Shown here: positions 22,782-34,364 of the stretch, in pieces | Layout: each line of letters begins with the position of its first letter | Position numbering within the stretch: the first letter of the stretch is position 1 | Assembly (NCBI RefSeq): GCF_024868665.1 | Contig: NC_079893.1 | Span: 12,015,901-12,079,900, forward strand | Source of the DNA: Triplophysa rosa | Lineage: Eukaryota > Chordata > Actinopteri > Cypriniformes > Nemacheilidae | Direction: 5' to 3' | Length of the DNA stretch: 64,000 bases | Notes under the pieces: model-generated | The model's input: the letters and a program-made list of their open reading frames with translations, nothing else | What the model was told of the DNA's origin: nothing | The model's database searches: none | Translations under genes and position numbers: made by a program

Positions 22782-23633
22782 ATGAAGATAATTTTTCTTG
22801 TGATTCACATTAGCATGTTCCTACATGGTAAGTTCACATCCTTTTTAACGCTGATGGGCACTTCTTACAACCTATAGTGTGTTGCTCTCTTGCACATCAA
22901 GGAATGTTTGTAGCTTTATGTAATAGCTGTTTGTCCCTCAGTTGTCCTAAGTGTGATAACATCATATAGAAAATGTACGGAAGAACCTCAATGTGCAGAA
23001 GATGCTGGGAAAGCAAAAAATGTGCTTTGTGGAAGAACAGTGGCAGCTTCACTGCTTCCTTGACAAACAAGGTGTCTCATAAACAATCATTGATTATTGA
23101 GGAAACAACACACAATAACAAAAACCAAAGAAATGTAAAGATTTAACTCCGCTAATTTGTTTACATTACAGAATATATGTAAACACCTGCTATGTTAAAT
23201 AATTTATTCAAGGCAGTGCTAAAATGTTATTTCATGATCCAAACATTATGCATTTCATGTGTTTGTGTATTAATGTAGCCCATTTTATTCATTTAGTCTT
23301 ATGTCCTAATTTTTTTTACTTTACAACAATTTGCTTGTGTTAAGGCATTTGTAACTTGCTAAATGACTAAATGTAAAACTATACACATTTACAATCAGCC
23401 AAAAATAATTAAATCATTTTATTTATCTATTCAATCATTATAATCTCTCTCTATCTCTAGCTGTGTTCTCTGCTCAGGGTCGTTATGCTCAGAAACTGTT
23501 AAACGATCTAATGGAGAACTATTCTAATGCTTTACGACCCGTGGAGGACACGGACAAAGCCCTCAACGTCACTCTACAGATCACACTCTCACAGATCAAA
23601 GACATGGTGAGCTCTAAACACACACACACACAC

Positions 23634-23719
<86 letters not shown>

Positions 23720-23722
23720 NNN

Positions 23723-23816
<94 letters not shown>

Positions 23817-26800
23817 GTGTTTGTCCTCAAGTTTTACAGTCAGAATAAATTGCAGAATAACGGAAGAGAGCGGTTATAGCCACACAAGATATAGACACTG
23901 GCCTGAATCACTTGAGATCAAGGAGCATATCACACCCACACATTGTCCGTCTGGCCTTGATGTGGCATGACGTGTGTTATCTAGGCTTGCATTGGCAGCT
24001 TCAGGGTGAAACCGCACAGCTCGTGCAATAGCCCTAAACTTTTAACCTCTGAATATGCACATGCACATCACATTCAGGCTCCGATCAATTGTAACTTTGC
24101 TTAAAGATGCTGCAGTCTGTTTGGAGGCATTTTTCGAACCCTTCACCTGAGCAGTAAATGTCACGTGACTGATCAATGCTGATTGGCTGATGGTGCCACA
24201 ACAAACACTGGAACATTGACAATAACATTTATATTTATATGTTGCTCACAAGACAAACCTGCTTTTGAATCGCTGTCAATGAAGATAAAAGCATTTTATC
24301 TACATAATGGTACAACCCATTTTGCCCTGTTGAACTACAATAATGATTGCTCGTTTAGTGACCGCTGACATTAGCCGCACTTGTTTGCTATCATCTCTGT
24401 GCTCTCTGAGCCGAGTCTGACCAATTTGTTTTTAGATATAACAAGACGGTTCATTCATATTATTATAAACATGAGGAAAAAGTGGAATACGCGCTTTTCC
24501 CCACATCACTCATGAATGCAGTAATTCTGCGGCGGAGTTTTGCTGCTGACGACTGAGGATGTTCGAGTTTTTTCCCTTATTTCCAGACTCACTTTTCTCG
24601 TCCTAATTTTACGACATGCATGTTACTAAACAGACGCACAGTGCTGACTGTTTGCGACGGTGTTCTCCGATCGACTCGGCTCACGAGTTCGCCTGAGCAG
24701 ATAATGAAGATAGCAGGGGTAGTAAGTATGCGTGTTTGGCGTGCTGTCCGGGGAGCGGGTTCCGAGCTCGCCGGTTCCATCCGAACCCGGTACGCTCCCG
24801 CCCCCCAATAGGGGCGAGTGCGCCGAGCTCGGAAACGGCCGAACCCAGAACTCACCCCCCGGAGTCCTGCTATCAACAAGCTCAAGTGGAAGGGCTGGGG
24901 AGGTGGTGGGATGTGTAATCCTTTAGGGATGGCTTCAGGTAAGAATCTTGTCTACTTATGTGCTGGTTCGCTTGGGCTGATAGGGTAGAGTCTATGATTG
25001 CTGATTGCGAACCAGCCAGTCTTAATTATATGCTCTGACTTCTCCCGAACTTTGTTAATTGTTAGTCAACCATTAACATCATGTATTACACACAATGTTA
25101 AACAGACCCGGGATCCGAAGTAAATACATTTGGGACCCGACCCGGACGACCATATAAAATATAGACCCGAACCCGTAGTACACATTTAGTATAAGGGGGT
25201 CCCTGCTCCACATGCATGTCTCATCTAAGGGGTCGTTGCCCCGAAAAACGTTGAAGACCCCTGCTTTAAACTATTTTTATTTCTTTGCTTTAAGGTTTTT
25301 TCTTCTCTCTTTTTGAGCACAAACATATTGTTTGTTTGAAATAAGAACATGCTGTAATGTAATTTTACAGAATTTAACTGTTGGTTTTTTACAGATTTTT
25401 CACATATTTTTGAAATACAATAAAAAATATAGGATGTTTTTACAATTTATTTTTTAAACACGGTAAAAATGTCAAATTACAGAAAAAGACTTTGAAAACA
25501 TGTAATTTTACGTGAATTTATTTTACTGGCGCCCCAGCTGCCGAACATTTTTCGCTTTTGAAATAAAAATAAAATAAAAACTTCCAATTACAGAAAAAGA
25601 CTACAAATTTACAAGGGAAACATGTATTTTTTTTACAGTGCATTCTCATTCGTTTAAACCTAAACTTATATGATCTGGCTGCATGCAAATGCACAAAACT
25701 AACAATGAAGACAAATCTTGCTTATGCTATTGTATATTATAAATATTAATAATATAAATAAATACATCATTAACAATGTTTTCTAACAATGTTTTCTAAT
25801 GTTTTCTTTTTTTATTGTAGGGAAATTATTAAAATGGCAGCAGAAACAGAAATTCCTCATTAAAACTTATGATCTTTATAGTCAGAAAACTGCTTTTATA
25901 TGTACAGTAATTGTAAGGCAACAACAGTCTGCATTTGTGTTTACTGTAGTTCCCTGTGATAGTTTGTGTTCTTGTGATTGGCTGCTGGCAGTCTTGTATG
26001 AGAGTCAATGAATTTCTCATCCAAGAGACACTGAATTTCCGCCCTGATCAGACTCAATCAAATATTAATTTACTGAACCCGAGGAGTACTTTTAACCAAT
26101 GAGATGTGATATGTAGAAGGCATTAAGTGCAGCAGAGTTCAGACTTTCTTCCCTTTCAATCTTCTCCGTTGTGAGAAAGTAATTGTTCCATGCAACAACA
26201 GGGTTTTATCTTGCAGAGCAAGACACAATGTGGCTGAATGCTCAGTCCACTGTAAAAAACAACCTATAAAATCTACTCAATAAAATTGAGGTAACAATTT
26301 GCACTCACTTTAAAGGAGTATATACCCCATATTTTTGAGTAAAGAGCACCTAAATTTATAAGTTATAACAAACTAAATTAAATTGGGTAAATTTTACCTT
26401 ATATATTATACAAGTAATTACTTAATAAAATTGGGTAATTTTTACCCTTTGACAGCAGGTATTGTTCATCTACCTAATTGTTATTAATATATAGCCAATA
26501 TAAAGAAATAAATGTTACTTATTAAGAGATGGTTGAATTTACTTAAAAATGGTGAAAGGAGACTGTAATTACATTTTTCCAATGAACACACTTTATTTTT
26601 TAAACACTTTCACACAATTTCAGGTGACATATACCACTTCACTTTTACAAATTACTTCTTGAACATCTTCCATTTTAAAATAAACATGGACTGCTGACAC
26701 AAACATTTCATCTTTAAAATATTAAACCCTAATGCAAGTACAAAAGAGCCCTTCTATTCAAGTTCAAGTACAACTATTGCTCACATTACAAATTCTTGAA

Positions 26801-29800
26801 CATTTTCTATTTTCTTATTCTTAACATCAATTTCAATTGACATACAAATCCTGCTCAGCTGTGGGATTATGCATCACCAGCACTTTCACTTTGTTTGCCT
26901 GTCAAATTCTCCTATTAAAAATAAAAACAAAATGCATGTCAATTTTTACATTAGTTAAATAAACATTATTCACATATCCTCTTATGTTGTGAGGGCTGTC
27001 TCCGTGACAAATCCACGATATTCACCATCTGCGACTCGCCTCACTTGTACTGATAACAAAACAGCGTAACTTCTTTTAACCCAAAGGAGAATATAGGCTA
27101 ACGGTAGAGCTTACATTTAAGTAAGTCAACTTTTGCATTCATGATGATATAAAGAAGTTGAACAAAAACTTACCGGCTGCTCCACAAATCCTGTCAGCGA
27201 ATCTGAAGAGGATGCGTCTCATGATTCCTAATTTCCCGCCGGAGTGTTGATACATGCGCGTGCACTCCGCAGTGTCATAGCTAATATTTTCGGGTAAATT
27301 CTACCTTGTTTTTTTAAGTTGCCTTTATTACTCATAAAAAGTAGGTAGTGTAGGTAGAATGTAGCCATTATTATATATTTTATTCGCTGACCAATATTTT
27401 TAGGTAAAATTTAACTGCAGAGGTGGACAGTAACGAAGTAAATTTGCCTGAGTACTGTACTTAAGTACACTTTTTGAGTATCTGTACTTTACTTGAGTAT
27501 TCTTTTTTCTGAGTACTTGTACTTTAACTTGACTACATTTGAAAGACAAATATCATACTTTTTACTCCACTACATTTATAAAAAGGTCCAAAAGTAGAAA
27601 ATGGTTTCTATGCAGCGGGGTTTCCTGTGTGCGCAATTTATCTGGCTTGCGATCTGCCAGGACCTTTTTCTGTTGCCAAGTATTTCAGTTTTTCTAAACT
27701 CGCGGTTTTCCGGCAAGCTTTGAATGGCCATTTGGCAGATTTTTTTAACGCAAATCTGGCAACTCTGGGATCTTCCCCGCTAAACTAATGTAAACGTAGG
27801 CGCTGCTACATCGTTGATAGCGCTCTGAAAAGGCAAATAGAACATTAAAAGAGGACAAAGGCACATGTTAAAGTGTGGTGTAATCATCTGTGGGTTACGA
27901 TCAGTCAAAGATCGTTGAAACATTGTCATGAAAATGATCGGCATAACGGCTAAACGGTAAATAAGCATCACATACACCTTGAGCTACACGTGCGTGTTAA
28001 CTTCTGATCTGCTGCTTTATCATTTAAAGCGATTTGGAAAATGAATGATGTTTTTACTGAAGTAACTATAGTTGAAGTATTCCTCTTGAAATAAAAACAA
28101 TAGAACCCTGCCCAAAATACAACATAAAATGTAATGGATTTAATGGTTATAATGGGAATTGTACTATGGATACTTGTTGTCTACTTGTATGTGATGGATT
28201 CTATTTCTGGGATGGTAAATCCTATTGGGATAAAACCCAAAACACACTACAAAGAGGAATTTAATTTAAAAATCTCATTCTAATTAAAAAATTCATTGTT
28301 TTTTTTTCTGCAGGGATGGTATTTGCATTAAAACCACAGTATCCACAAATTTACCATTTTCTAAATATAGGAACCCTACTCCAATTAATAATCTTTAGTA
28401 AAACCACAGCAACTAAACATACCATAGTTTCATTATATTCATTATTATACTAGCTATAGTTTATGTTTGTAGTTAAATTATGGTAATAAGTCCAACAAAC
28501 ACATGGCTTCTACACTTTACTATTTACAAGAACCTTACTACTTACTGGTAAATTGCTGCTAAAACTGGTAAAGGGAATATACAAAATAAAAGAACACTGC
28601 TCATAAATACATATAGGCCTAGGGGGCTAATGAGGATAATTAGGCTAAATGATCATACAGGATTATATCTAAACTAAACATATGTGTGCTAAACATATAA
28701 AGCTCTTAAAGGAGTTGCTCACTGCAAAATTTGCCCTCATTGACTTTCCATAGTAGGAATAAAAACTACTATGGAAAGTCAATGGGGGCAAATTTTGAAG
28801 TGAACTACTCCTTTAATACCACTGATTCTGTGAGCTACTCGGTGTATTCAGTAGGGTGCTTCAGAGGCACAAGGTATACGACAATAAAACAATGCACAAC
28901 TGACATAAAGGAAATTTACTTTTAATACTTGAGTACTTTTAAAAGCACGTACTTCTGTACTTTTACTCAAGTAAGAATCTGTCTTTACAACTTTTACTTG
29001 TAGTGGAGTAATATTTGACCAGTAGTATCTGTACTTTCACTCAAGTAAGGAAGTTGTGTACTTCGTCCACCTCTGTTTAACTGATTTTAATGGGTTGTAT
29101 TTAACACCCTCCAGAATCATTTTTTACAGTGTAACATACCATTTGACCCATATAGTTGTCAAATAGATAAAAATGACCACACTGGCTGACCAACACCTCG
29201 ATTTGAATTCACAAATGTGCATATAGCTTGCATATAGCTGGATTGTTTATAAAATTTGCCGTTGTTATGTGACACTGATAGGATGAGAAGAACCAGGTGT
29301 TGACCACATACCTGTGGGTGCGTCAGATCTGGCACGATGCATACCTGAGCTGGGACAAAGATGAGTATGATGGACTTGAGGTCATTCGAATACCCAGCAG
29401 CCTCGTGTGGAGACCAGACATCGTCCTGTATAACAAGTAAAACATGATGTGCACATTTCTAAGCTGATGTACACACACATTGATTTCCTGTACATTCCTG
29501 TAACATAACTGTAACATTCCTGTAATCAGTATAGGTCAAGGTGCCAACCTTGCTATGGGTACACTGCATAAAACAAGAAGGCACATACGTATTCTAACAT
29601 TACATTCTTTCTCAGCGCGGATGAGGAGGACTCCTCAGGGCCTCCAGAAACTAATGTGGTGTTGAGATATAATGGTGAGATCACCTGGGACTCCCCTGCC
29701 ATTACCAAGAGCTCCTGTAAGGTGGACGTCTCTTATTTCCCCTTTGACTATCAGCAGTGTAACCTCACCTTTGGCTCCTGGACATATAATGGCAACCAGG

Positions 29801-31476
29801 TATATGCACTTGAAAGGTGGACACACAGAGAACAACATAGAGAAGTTACATATCCGTTAATATTATATTGTACATTGAGCAATGAATTGGTCTCTAAAAG
29901 CCAAAAAAAACCCAAAATGATTTAAAAACGAAATGTTTCAAGAAATGACTTAATGTAAATGACTCTCAGTTGTACTAAAAATCCAGTCTTCTCCACCGTA
30001 ACCCCAGGTGGACATTAGTATGGGAATGGAGAGCGGTGACCTCTCCGACTTTGTGGAGAACGTGGAATGGGAGTGTCACGGGATGCCAGCGGTCAAGAAC
30101 GTCATCATGTACGGCTGCTGCTCTGACCCATACCCCGACATCACATACACGCTTCTTCTGAAGCGCCGTTCCTCCTTCTACATCTTCAATCTGCTCCTGC
30201 CGTGCTTCCTCATCTCTTTCCTGGCCCCACTGGGCTTCTACCTGCCCGCTGATTCTGGGGAGAAGGTCTCACTGGGGGTGACGGTGCTGCTGGCTCTGAC
30301 CGTGTTTCAGATGATGGTGGCGGAGAGCATGCCTCCTTCAGAAAGCGTTCCACTTATTGGTGAGTTTACAGTGATATCCAGTTTTTGGAAGTATTTGGTT
30401 GATCTCGATTTCAGTTTATTTGTTGCTCTTATCGCTGTCATTTTGGATACAGCCATTAGTAGTTATTTCTAGAAGACATTTCTATTACTAAAATATTTTA
30501 CATAATAATATTATTATATTATATTAGATTATTTTATATAGCCTTGCATTATTATTATTTATTTATTTCTATGAATCCTAAACATTGAGTGTATGAATGA
30601 TGTCATAACCTTCTTCGTATCGTTCTCATAGGTAAATACTACATTGCAACAATGACCATGATAACAGCCTCTACATCCTTGACCATCTTCATCATGAACA
30701 TACATTTCTGTGGAGCAGAAGCGAAACCTGTGCCCCACTGGGCCAAAGTCCTCATCATCGACTACATGTCAAAAATCTTCTTTGTGTATGAGGTAGGGGA
30801 GAACTGCACCACACCTGAAAGCGAGCGAGGCCTGTTGCTCTCCGAAGACCCTCTGGCTAGCCTGGAGAGAGATGGGTACTTTGACAAAGAGTTTTGCGGT
30901 GACTGTCATCACAACAGAAGAAACCACGGTCCGTTTAATGGCTACAATCATCACAGGCATGAGAATAATCTCCACGGAAATGGATACCATCACAGCAACG
31001 GTGACTATCACAGGCAAAAACATCAACGGAGGACCCAATCAAATTCTCCTGTCAGACCAAAAAGCCATCAGAATAAATACATACACTACATTGGTCGAGA
31101 CGAAAGCGAGAAACACCCGCTGACAAATCAGGAAAAGCTGAAAGAAAGCGAACTTTCCATTCCGGAAAAACTCAAGGGATATTCTTACGATGACGCCAAT
31201 GGATATCTCAGTGGAGTTGGATATCCCCATGACGGCTATGGTAAAACCTATGGAGCGGACAACTACAATAAGACCACAATATGTATCTGCGGGCAACATC
31301 AGAAAGTGGTGCGAAACATCGAGTACATTTCCAACTGTTTTAGAGAGCAGAGGGCGCATCAGGCGAAAGGAGCCGAGTGGAAGAAGATTGCCAAGGTGAT
31401 GGACAGATTCTTCATGTGGGTGTTTTTCATCATGGTCTTTCTCATGAGCATCCTTGTCATGGCCAAGGCCTCATAG
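22782..31476 (+). CDS. CHRNA9: Neuronal acetylcholine receptor subunit alpha-9, six coding exons
   Basis: Exons 22782-22827, 23461-23606, 29282-29436, 29616-29799, 30008-30359, 30632-31476; phases agree and the product is 575 residues. In order: a hydrophobic signal peptide ([16 protein letters not shown]); the ligand-binding domain with [10 protein letters not shown] and WRPDIVLYN; the Cys-loop [15 protein letters not shown]; the vicinal cysteine pair [10 protein letters not shown] that defines alpha subunits; M1 ([16 protein letters not shown]), M2 ([17 protein letters not shown]) and M3 ([17 protein letters not shown]); a long cytoplasmic loop; the amphipathic [13 protein letters not shown]4 and a short tail ending MAKAS. 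Alpha9 pairs with alpha10 in hair-cell efferent synapses. Human alpha9 is about 479 residues; the excess here is in the loop, which has many HH and HN pairs (roughly codons 400-450). The neighbours RHOH and N4BP2 favour alpha9 over alpha10. Confidence 0.95.
23618..23815. repeat. Long CA microsatellite with 3-base assembly gap
   Basis: A nearly pure (CA)n tract begins 12 bp after the CHRNA9 exon 2 donor (exon end 23606). Three Ns at 23720-23722 mark an assembly gap, so the true tract length is unknown. The long translated frames across this tract (poly-HT, poly-CV) are artefacts. Confidence 0.97.
23816..26247. other. CHRNA9 intron 2, proximal part, with GC-rich patch
   Basis: Non-coding intron. 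A GC- and CpG-rich patch lies at about 24590-24920 inside otherwise AT-rich DNA. Around 25080-25270 there are GACCCG-rich sequences followed by a likely transposon end (GAAGACCCCTGC near 25253). Around 25360-25640, repeated TTTTACAG motifs look like an old inverted-repeat element end. I see no exon that fits the receptor reading frame here. Confidence 0.45.
27410..29083. mobile_element. hAT non-autonomous element, 27418-29075, with 8-bp duplication
   Basis: The ends CAGAGGTGGACAGTAACG and CTTCGTCCACCTCTG are inverted, and an exact 8-bp duplication TTTAACTG flanks them at 27410-27417 and 29076-29083. Subterminal copies of AGTACTTGTACTTTAACTTG-like units, rich in GTAC/AAGTA, repeat at both ends. 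No transposase frame is visible in 1658 bp. It is inserted in the larger inverted-repeat unit 26248-29131. A hairpin insertion lies within it at 28706. Confidence 0.85.
28706..28816. repeat. Near-perfect 111-bp hairpin
   Basis: TTAAAGGAG and AAATTTGCC...CTTTCCATAGTAG on the left are mirrored by CTACTATGGAAAG...CAAATTTTG and CTCCTTTAA on the right, around a loop of about 9 bases. It looks like a minimal member of the palindromic repeat family and is inserted inside the hAT element. Confidence 0.8.
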
Positions 31477-33558
31477 AGGTCTTAAAGACACAATTGAGTG
31501 ATTATATTGTGGGTAAATGTGTTAAAAACCCACTGGTTGCAAATATATTTTTTTTTACAATGATTCCATTAATACTGAATTTGTTGGCAAACTGACATTC
31601 AGCGTGAAGGAGCAGTTCACCTAATAATAAAACATGCAGACAATCAATTACTCACCTTCATGCTGTTTCTTTGTTCTCCATTTTTGGGCAAACTATTCAT
31701 TTAATATCAGTTATTGGGTATTTATATGATATAAGATTATTTAATTTTGCAAATCTTGTATTTGTTGGCGAATGAGGATGTGATATTACATGTGATTTTA
31801 CAGTTACTTTGTGTATCGGTCACTTTTTTTTATTGTCCACTCTGTTCTTTCCACTAAGAGTCTCTGTCTGTAACATTTAAAGAAATGTAATTAATGTTTC
31901 ATGTGTGGACGTGTCCGCATGTGTACGTAGAGTAACACAATCTTTGTCCAGCATGGACACATATTAATAATGTATAATTACCCCGGCACATACACTAGCA
32001 AACAGATGTTAAAGGTGCAGTGAACTAGGACCACAATTTTAACCCGAGCTTTTGTTATATAAGAGGGAATCGTATTCAAGCGAACATCCTGTAAGTGTCA
32101 GACCTGAAAACGCCCTTGTTACTGAAATAACAACTGTTATTGACACAAGGCTCAGCGAACAGCAGGTCCTGGAATGCACCCATCTATGATAGGTTGAACA
32201 CCGCCTCCACAGAAGAATATCAACGCCTACTTCTCAAGCCCTGCCCACTGGTTCGCGCATGACAGTACTGAACACAAGCTGCATGGAACCAGATAGAGCG
32301 AGTGTAAGCATCATGCCGTTAAAGATCGCAAAATATTCTCTAACAAAATGCTTTATTAGAGATCGCTTGATATGCCCTGATAGTATTACCTGGGGACCTC
32401 TAGTCATTTGTAATAATTGTAATCGGCATGTCTGTGATTTGGCGGGCTCATATATCATTTTTCAAGGTTTTATCCACCGTTTGCGAATAATGGAGGCTGT
32501 TTTGAAGTGTTTTGATATTATTTCTGGTGCTGGGTCATTTTGGCCGGGAGACTACCGTTTGTTTATTTATCATGAAAACTATAACATTTGAAACCTGCGA
32601 TAAATACATGAAAATGGGGAATGATATGATCTGGAATGTCTGATTTACCCACAGTTTTTCACATCACCAACAAAACCGTTGTGTAGATTTCAGTCTCTCA
32701 GTGTATATTAACAGGACCTGGAATTTTGTTTCCAAACTGGGACCAGTGGTGGTGTTTCTGGGAACAAATAGATTCATCAGACCAACGATTGCCCGTTATG
32801 AAATGTAACCAAAACTAATAATATCCTGTGTTACCACTAAAGTGACATTAGAGCCAGCGGGCAGTTTTAGGTGTAATTACTGACATCAAAAATGATATGT
32901 TGTTTTTTGTCTATATTTTTTCACTTTTTGTATATAGTGCATTATTGTTTTTATTTAATTTCTCATATTTTCTATTTTCACTATGTTTGCACCACGTGTA
33001 CACTTTCTTCTGCACTAAGCTCCTGTCGCCAAGTCAAATTCCTTGTGTGTGTAAACATACTTGGTAATAAAGCTCCTCTGATCTTCTGATCTGAATCTTC
33101 CGAATCTGCGGTTGGGATGACACCTGTTGACTTTCTAAAACGCTTAACGAGGTTTAACGTACTTAAACAACATCCAGGTGAGCTCAAATTTCTGTCAAAC
33201 CTTATGGCTGGAATACACTACAAGAATTCTGAACAGAAAAAATCTGAACAGATTTTTTTAAACTAGACAACACTTGCAGACTTTTTGAAAGTATCAGATA
33301 GAAACACACTAACAGGGTTTCTCAACGGCGGCGGTACCGCCCCCCCCAGTGGGCGTTCAGAAAACGTCAGGGGGGCTATGGAAGCAAGATTTTTGAAAGG
33401 GAGGCGTTCAGGTGTTCTTTGGGGCGTTCGCAAGTTTGCACCAAATATCCAGGCAAGACAAGATGAAACATTTACCTGCAAAAGATTACGATCTGCATCA
33501 GGAGCAGAAAGGGCGCAAAGTGTGGTTTTAATGTACAGTAGATTTGAATGTTTTTGAC

Positions 33559-33589
<31 letters not shown>

Positions 33590-33895
33590 TTTGGTTGACT
33601 ATCCCCGTGGGGACAGTCCATAGGCGTAATGTTTTTTATACTGTACAAACTGTATATTCTATCCCCTATCCCTAAACCTAAAGATCATAGAACACTTTTT
33701 GCATTTTTAGATTTGTAAAAAATATTATTCTGTACAATTTATAAGCATTTTTGCCCGTGGGGACCTCAATTTTGGTCCCCACGGTGACACGAGTCCCCAT
33801 GTGTTGGTGTGTATTCAGGTTTAGGTCCCCACCGGGATATACAAACATGAACACACACACACACACGCATACACCACGTGATCACCACCGCGCGT
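31477..33895. other. CHRNA9 3' flank and spacer
   Basis: Polyadenylation hexamers AATAAA occur at 31626-31631, 150 bp after the stop, and at 33066-33071; the first is the likelier end for CHRNA9. Near 33300-33420 a CpG-rich repeat starting GGTTTCTCAACGGCGGCGG is present. CA tracts occur at about 33559-33586 and 33851-33866. No gene is supported; the 90- to 110-codon frames here have no recognisable content. Confidence 0.5.
33590..33850. repeat. Dispersed repeat with GTGGGGAC / GTCCCCAC inverted blocks
   Basis: CCCCGTGGGGACAGTCCAT on the left and several GGTCCCCAC blocks on the right bracket a segment containing CTATCCCCTATCCCTAAACC and TGTACAAACTGTATA. The same segment in degraded form lies at about 61610-61665, beside a FAM184 exon. 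It is bordered by CA tracts on both sides. Confidence 0.6.
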
Positions 33896-33898
33896 TAT

Positions 33899-34311
33899 GG
33901 AAAGCCAGGGGGGTCAAAAACGCGCGAATTTTAACACGTCAACAACGCGTCGAGAACGCGTTGTTTGCACGTAGAATACGTGTTGTTTGCGTGTAGTTTA
34001 CGCGTAAACAACATGTATTGTACGCGCAAACAACACGTATTCTACGCGCAAACAACGCGTTCTCGACGCGTGACGTCAGACGTCAATTTCGCGTGTTTTT
34101 GAGCCATCCGGCCACTTGACCAGTTTGAACGTGTAAGCGTGATGAGTTCCTATTGACTGCTGAGCGGTAGCGTAAACAACACGCATTCTACGCGCAAACA
34201 ACGCGTTCTCGACGCGTGACGTCAGACGTCAATTTCACGTGTTTTTGAGCCATCCGGCCGTTTGAACGTGTAAGCGTGATGAGTTCCTATTGGCTGCTGA
34301 GCGGTAGGGTT
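33899..34311. repeat. CpG-rich giant palindrome with tandem duplication
   Basis: Bases about 33945-34008 fold onto about 34010-34071 (ACGCGTCGAGAACGCG against CGCGTTCTCGACGCGT); weaker pairing extends to about 33899 and 34122, where TCAAAAACGCGCGAATT faces AATTTCGCGTGTTTTTGA. The right arm and the following 100 bases are then repeated in tandem: 34031-34177 and 34178-34311 are near-identical, apart from a small internal deletion and a few substitutions. Each copy carries the octamer TGACGTCA (34071-34078 and 34217-34224), the consensus CRE/ATF site. ACGCG and GCGCAAACAAC motifs recur many times. No coding frame is supported. Confidence 0.8.
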
Positions 34312-34364
34312 AAACCATTACTGTAGGCCTAGGGGGTTGCCTACCATTTCTAGACTATTCAAGA

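Larger units (their letters stand above)
26248..29131. mobile_element. Element with CACTGTAAAAA inverted ends, in CHRNA9 intron 2
   Basis: The left end CACTGTAAAAAACAACC and right end TTTTTTACAGTG are inverted copies; this end type occurs in CACTA-like and other fish elements. The interior is AT-rich and includes a CpG-rich stretch near 27180-27260. A second element is inserted at 27418-29075. I could not show a target duplication, so the outer limits are the least certain part. Confidence 0.5.

Noticed and set aside
23463..23879. Long frames coding poly-His-Thr or poly-Cys-Val on both strands
   Set aside because: They are translations of the CA microsatellite and its N gap. Only the first 144 bases of the plus frame are the real CHRNA9 exon 2.
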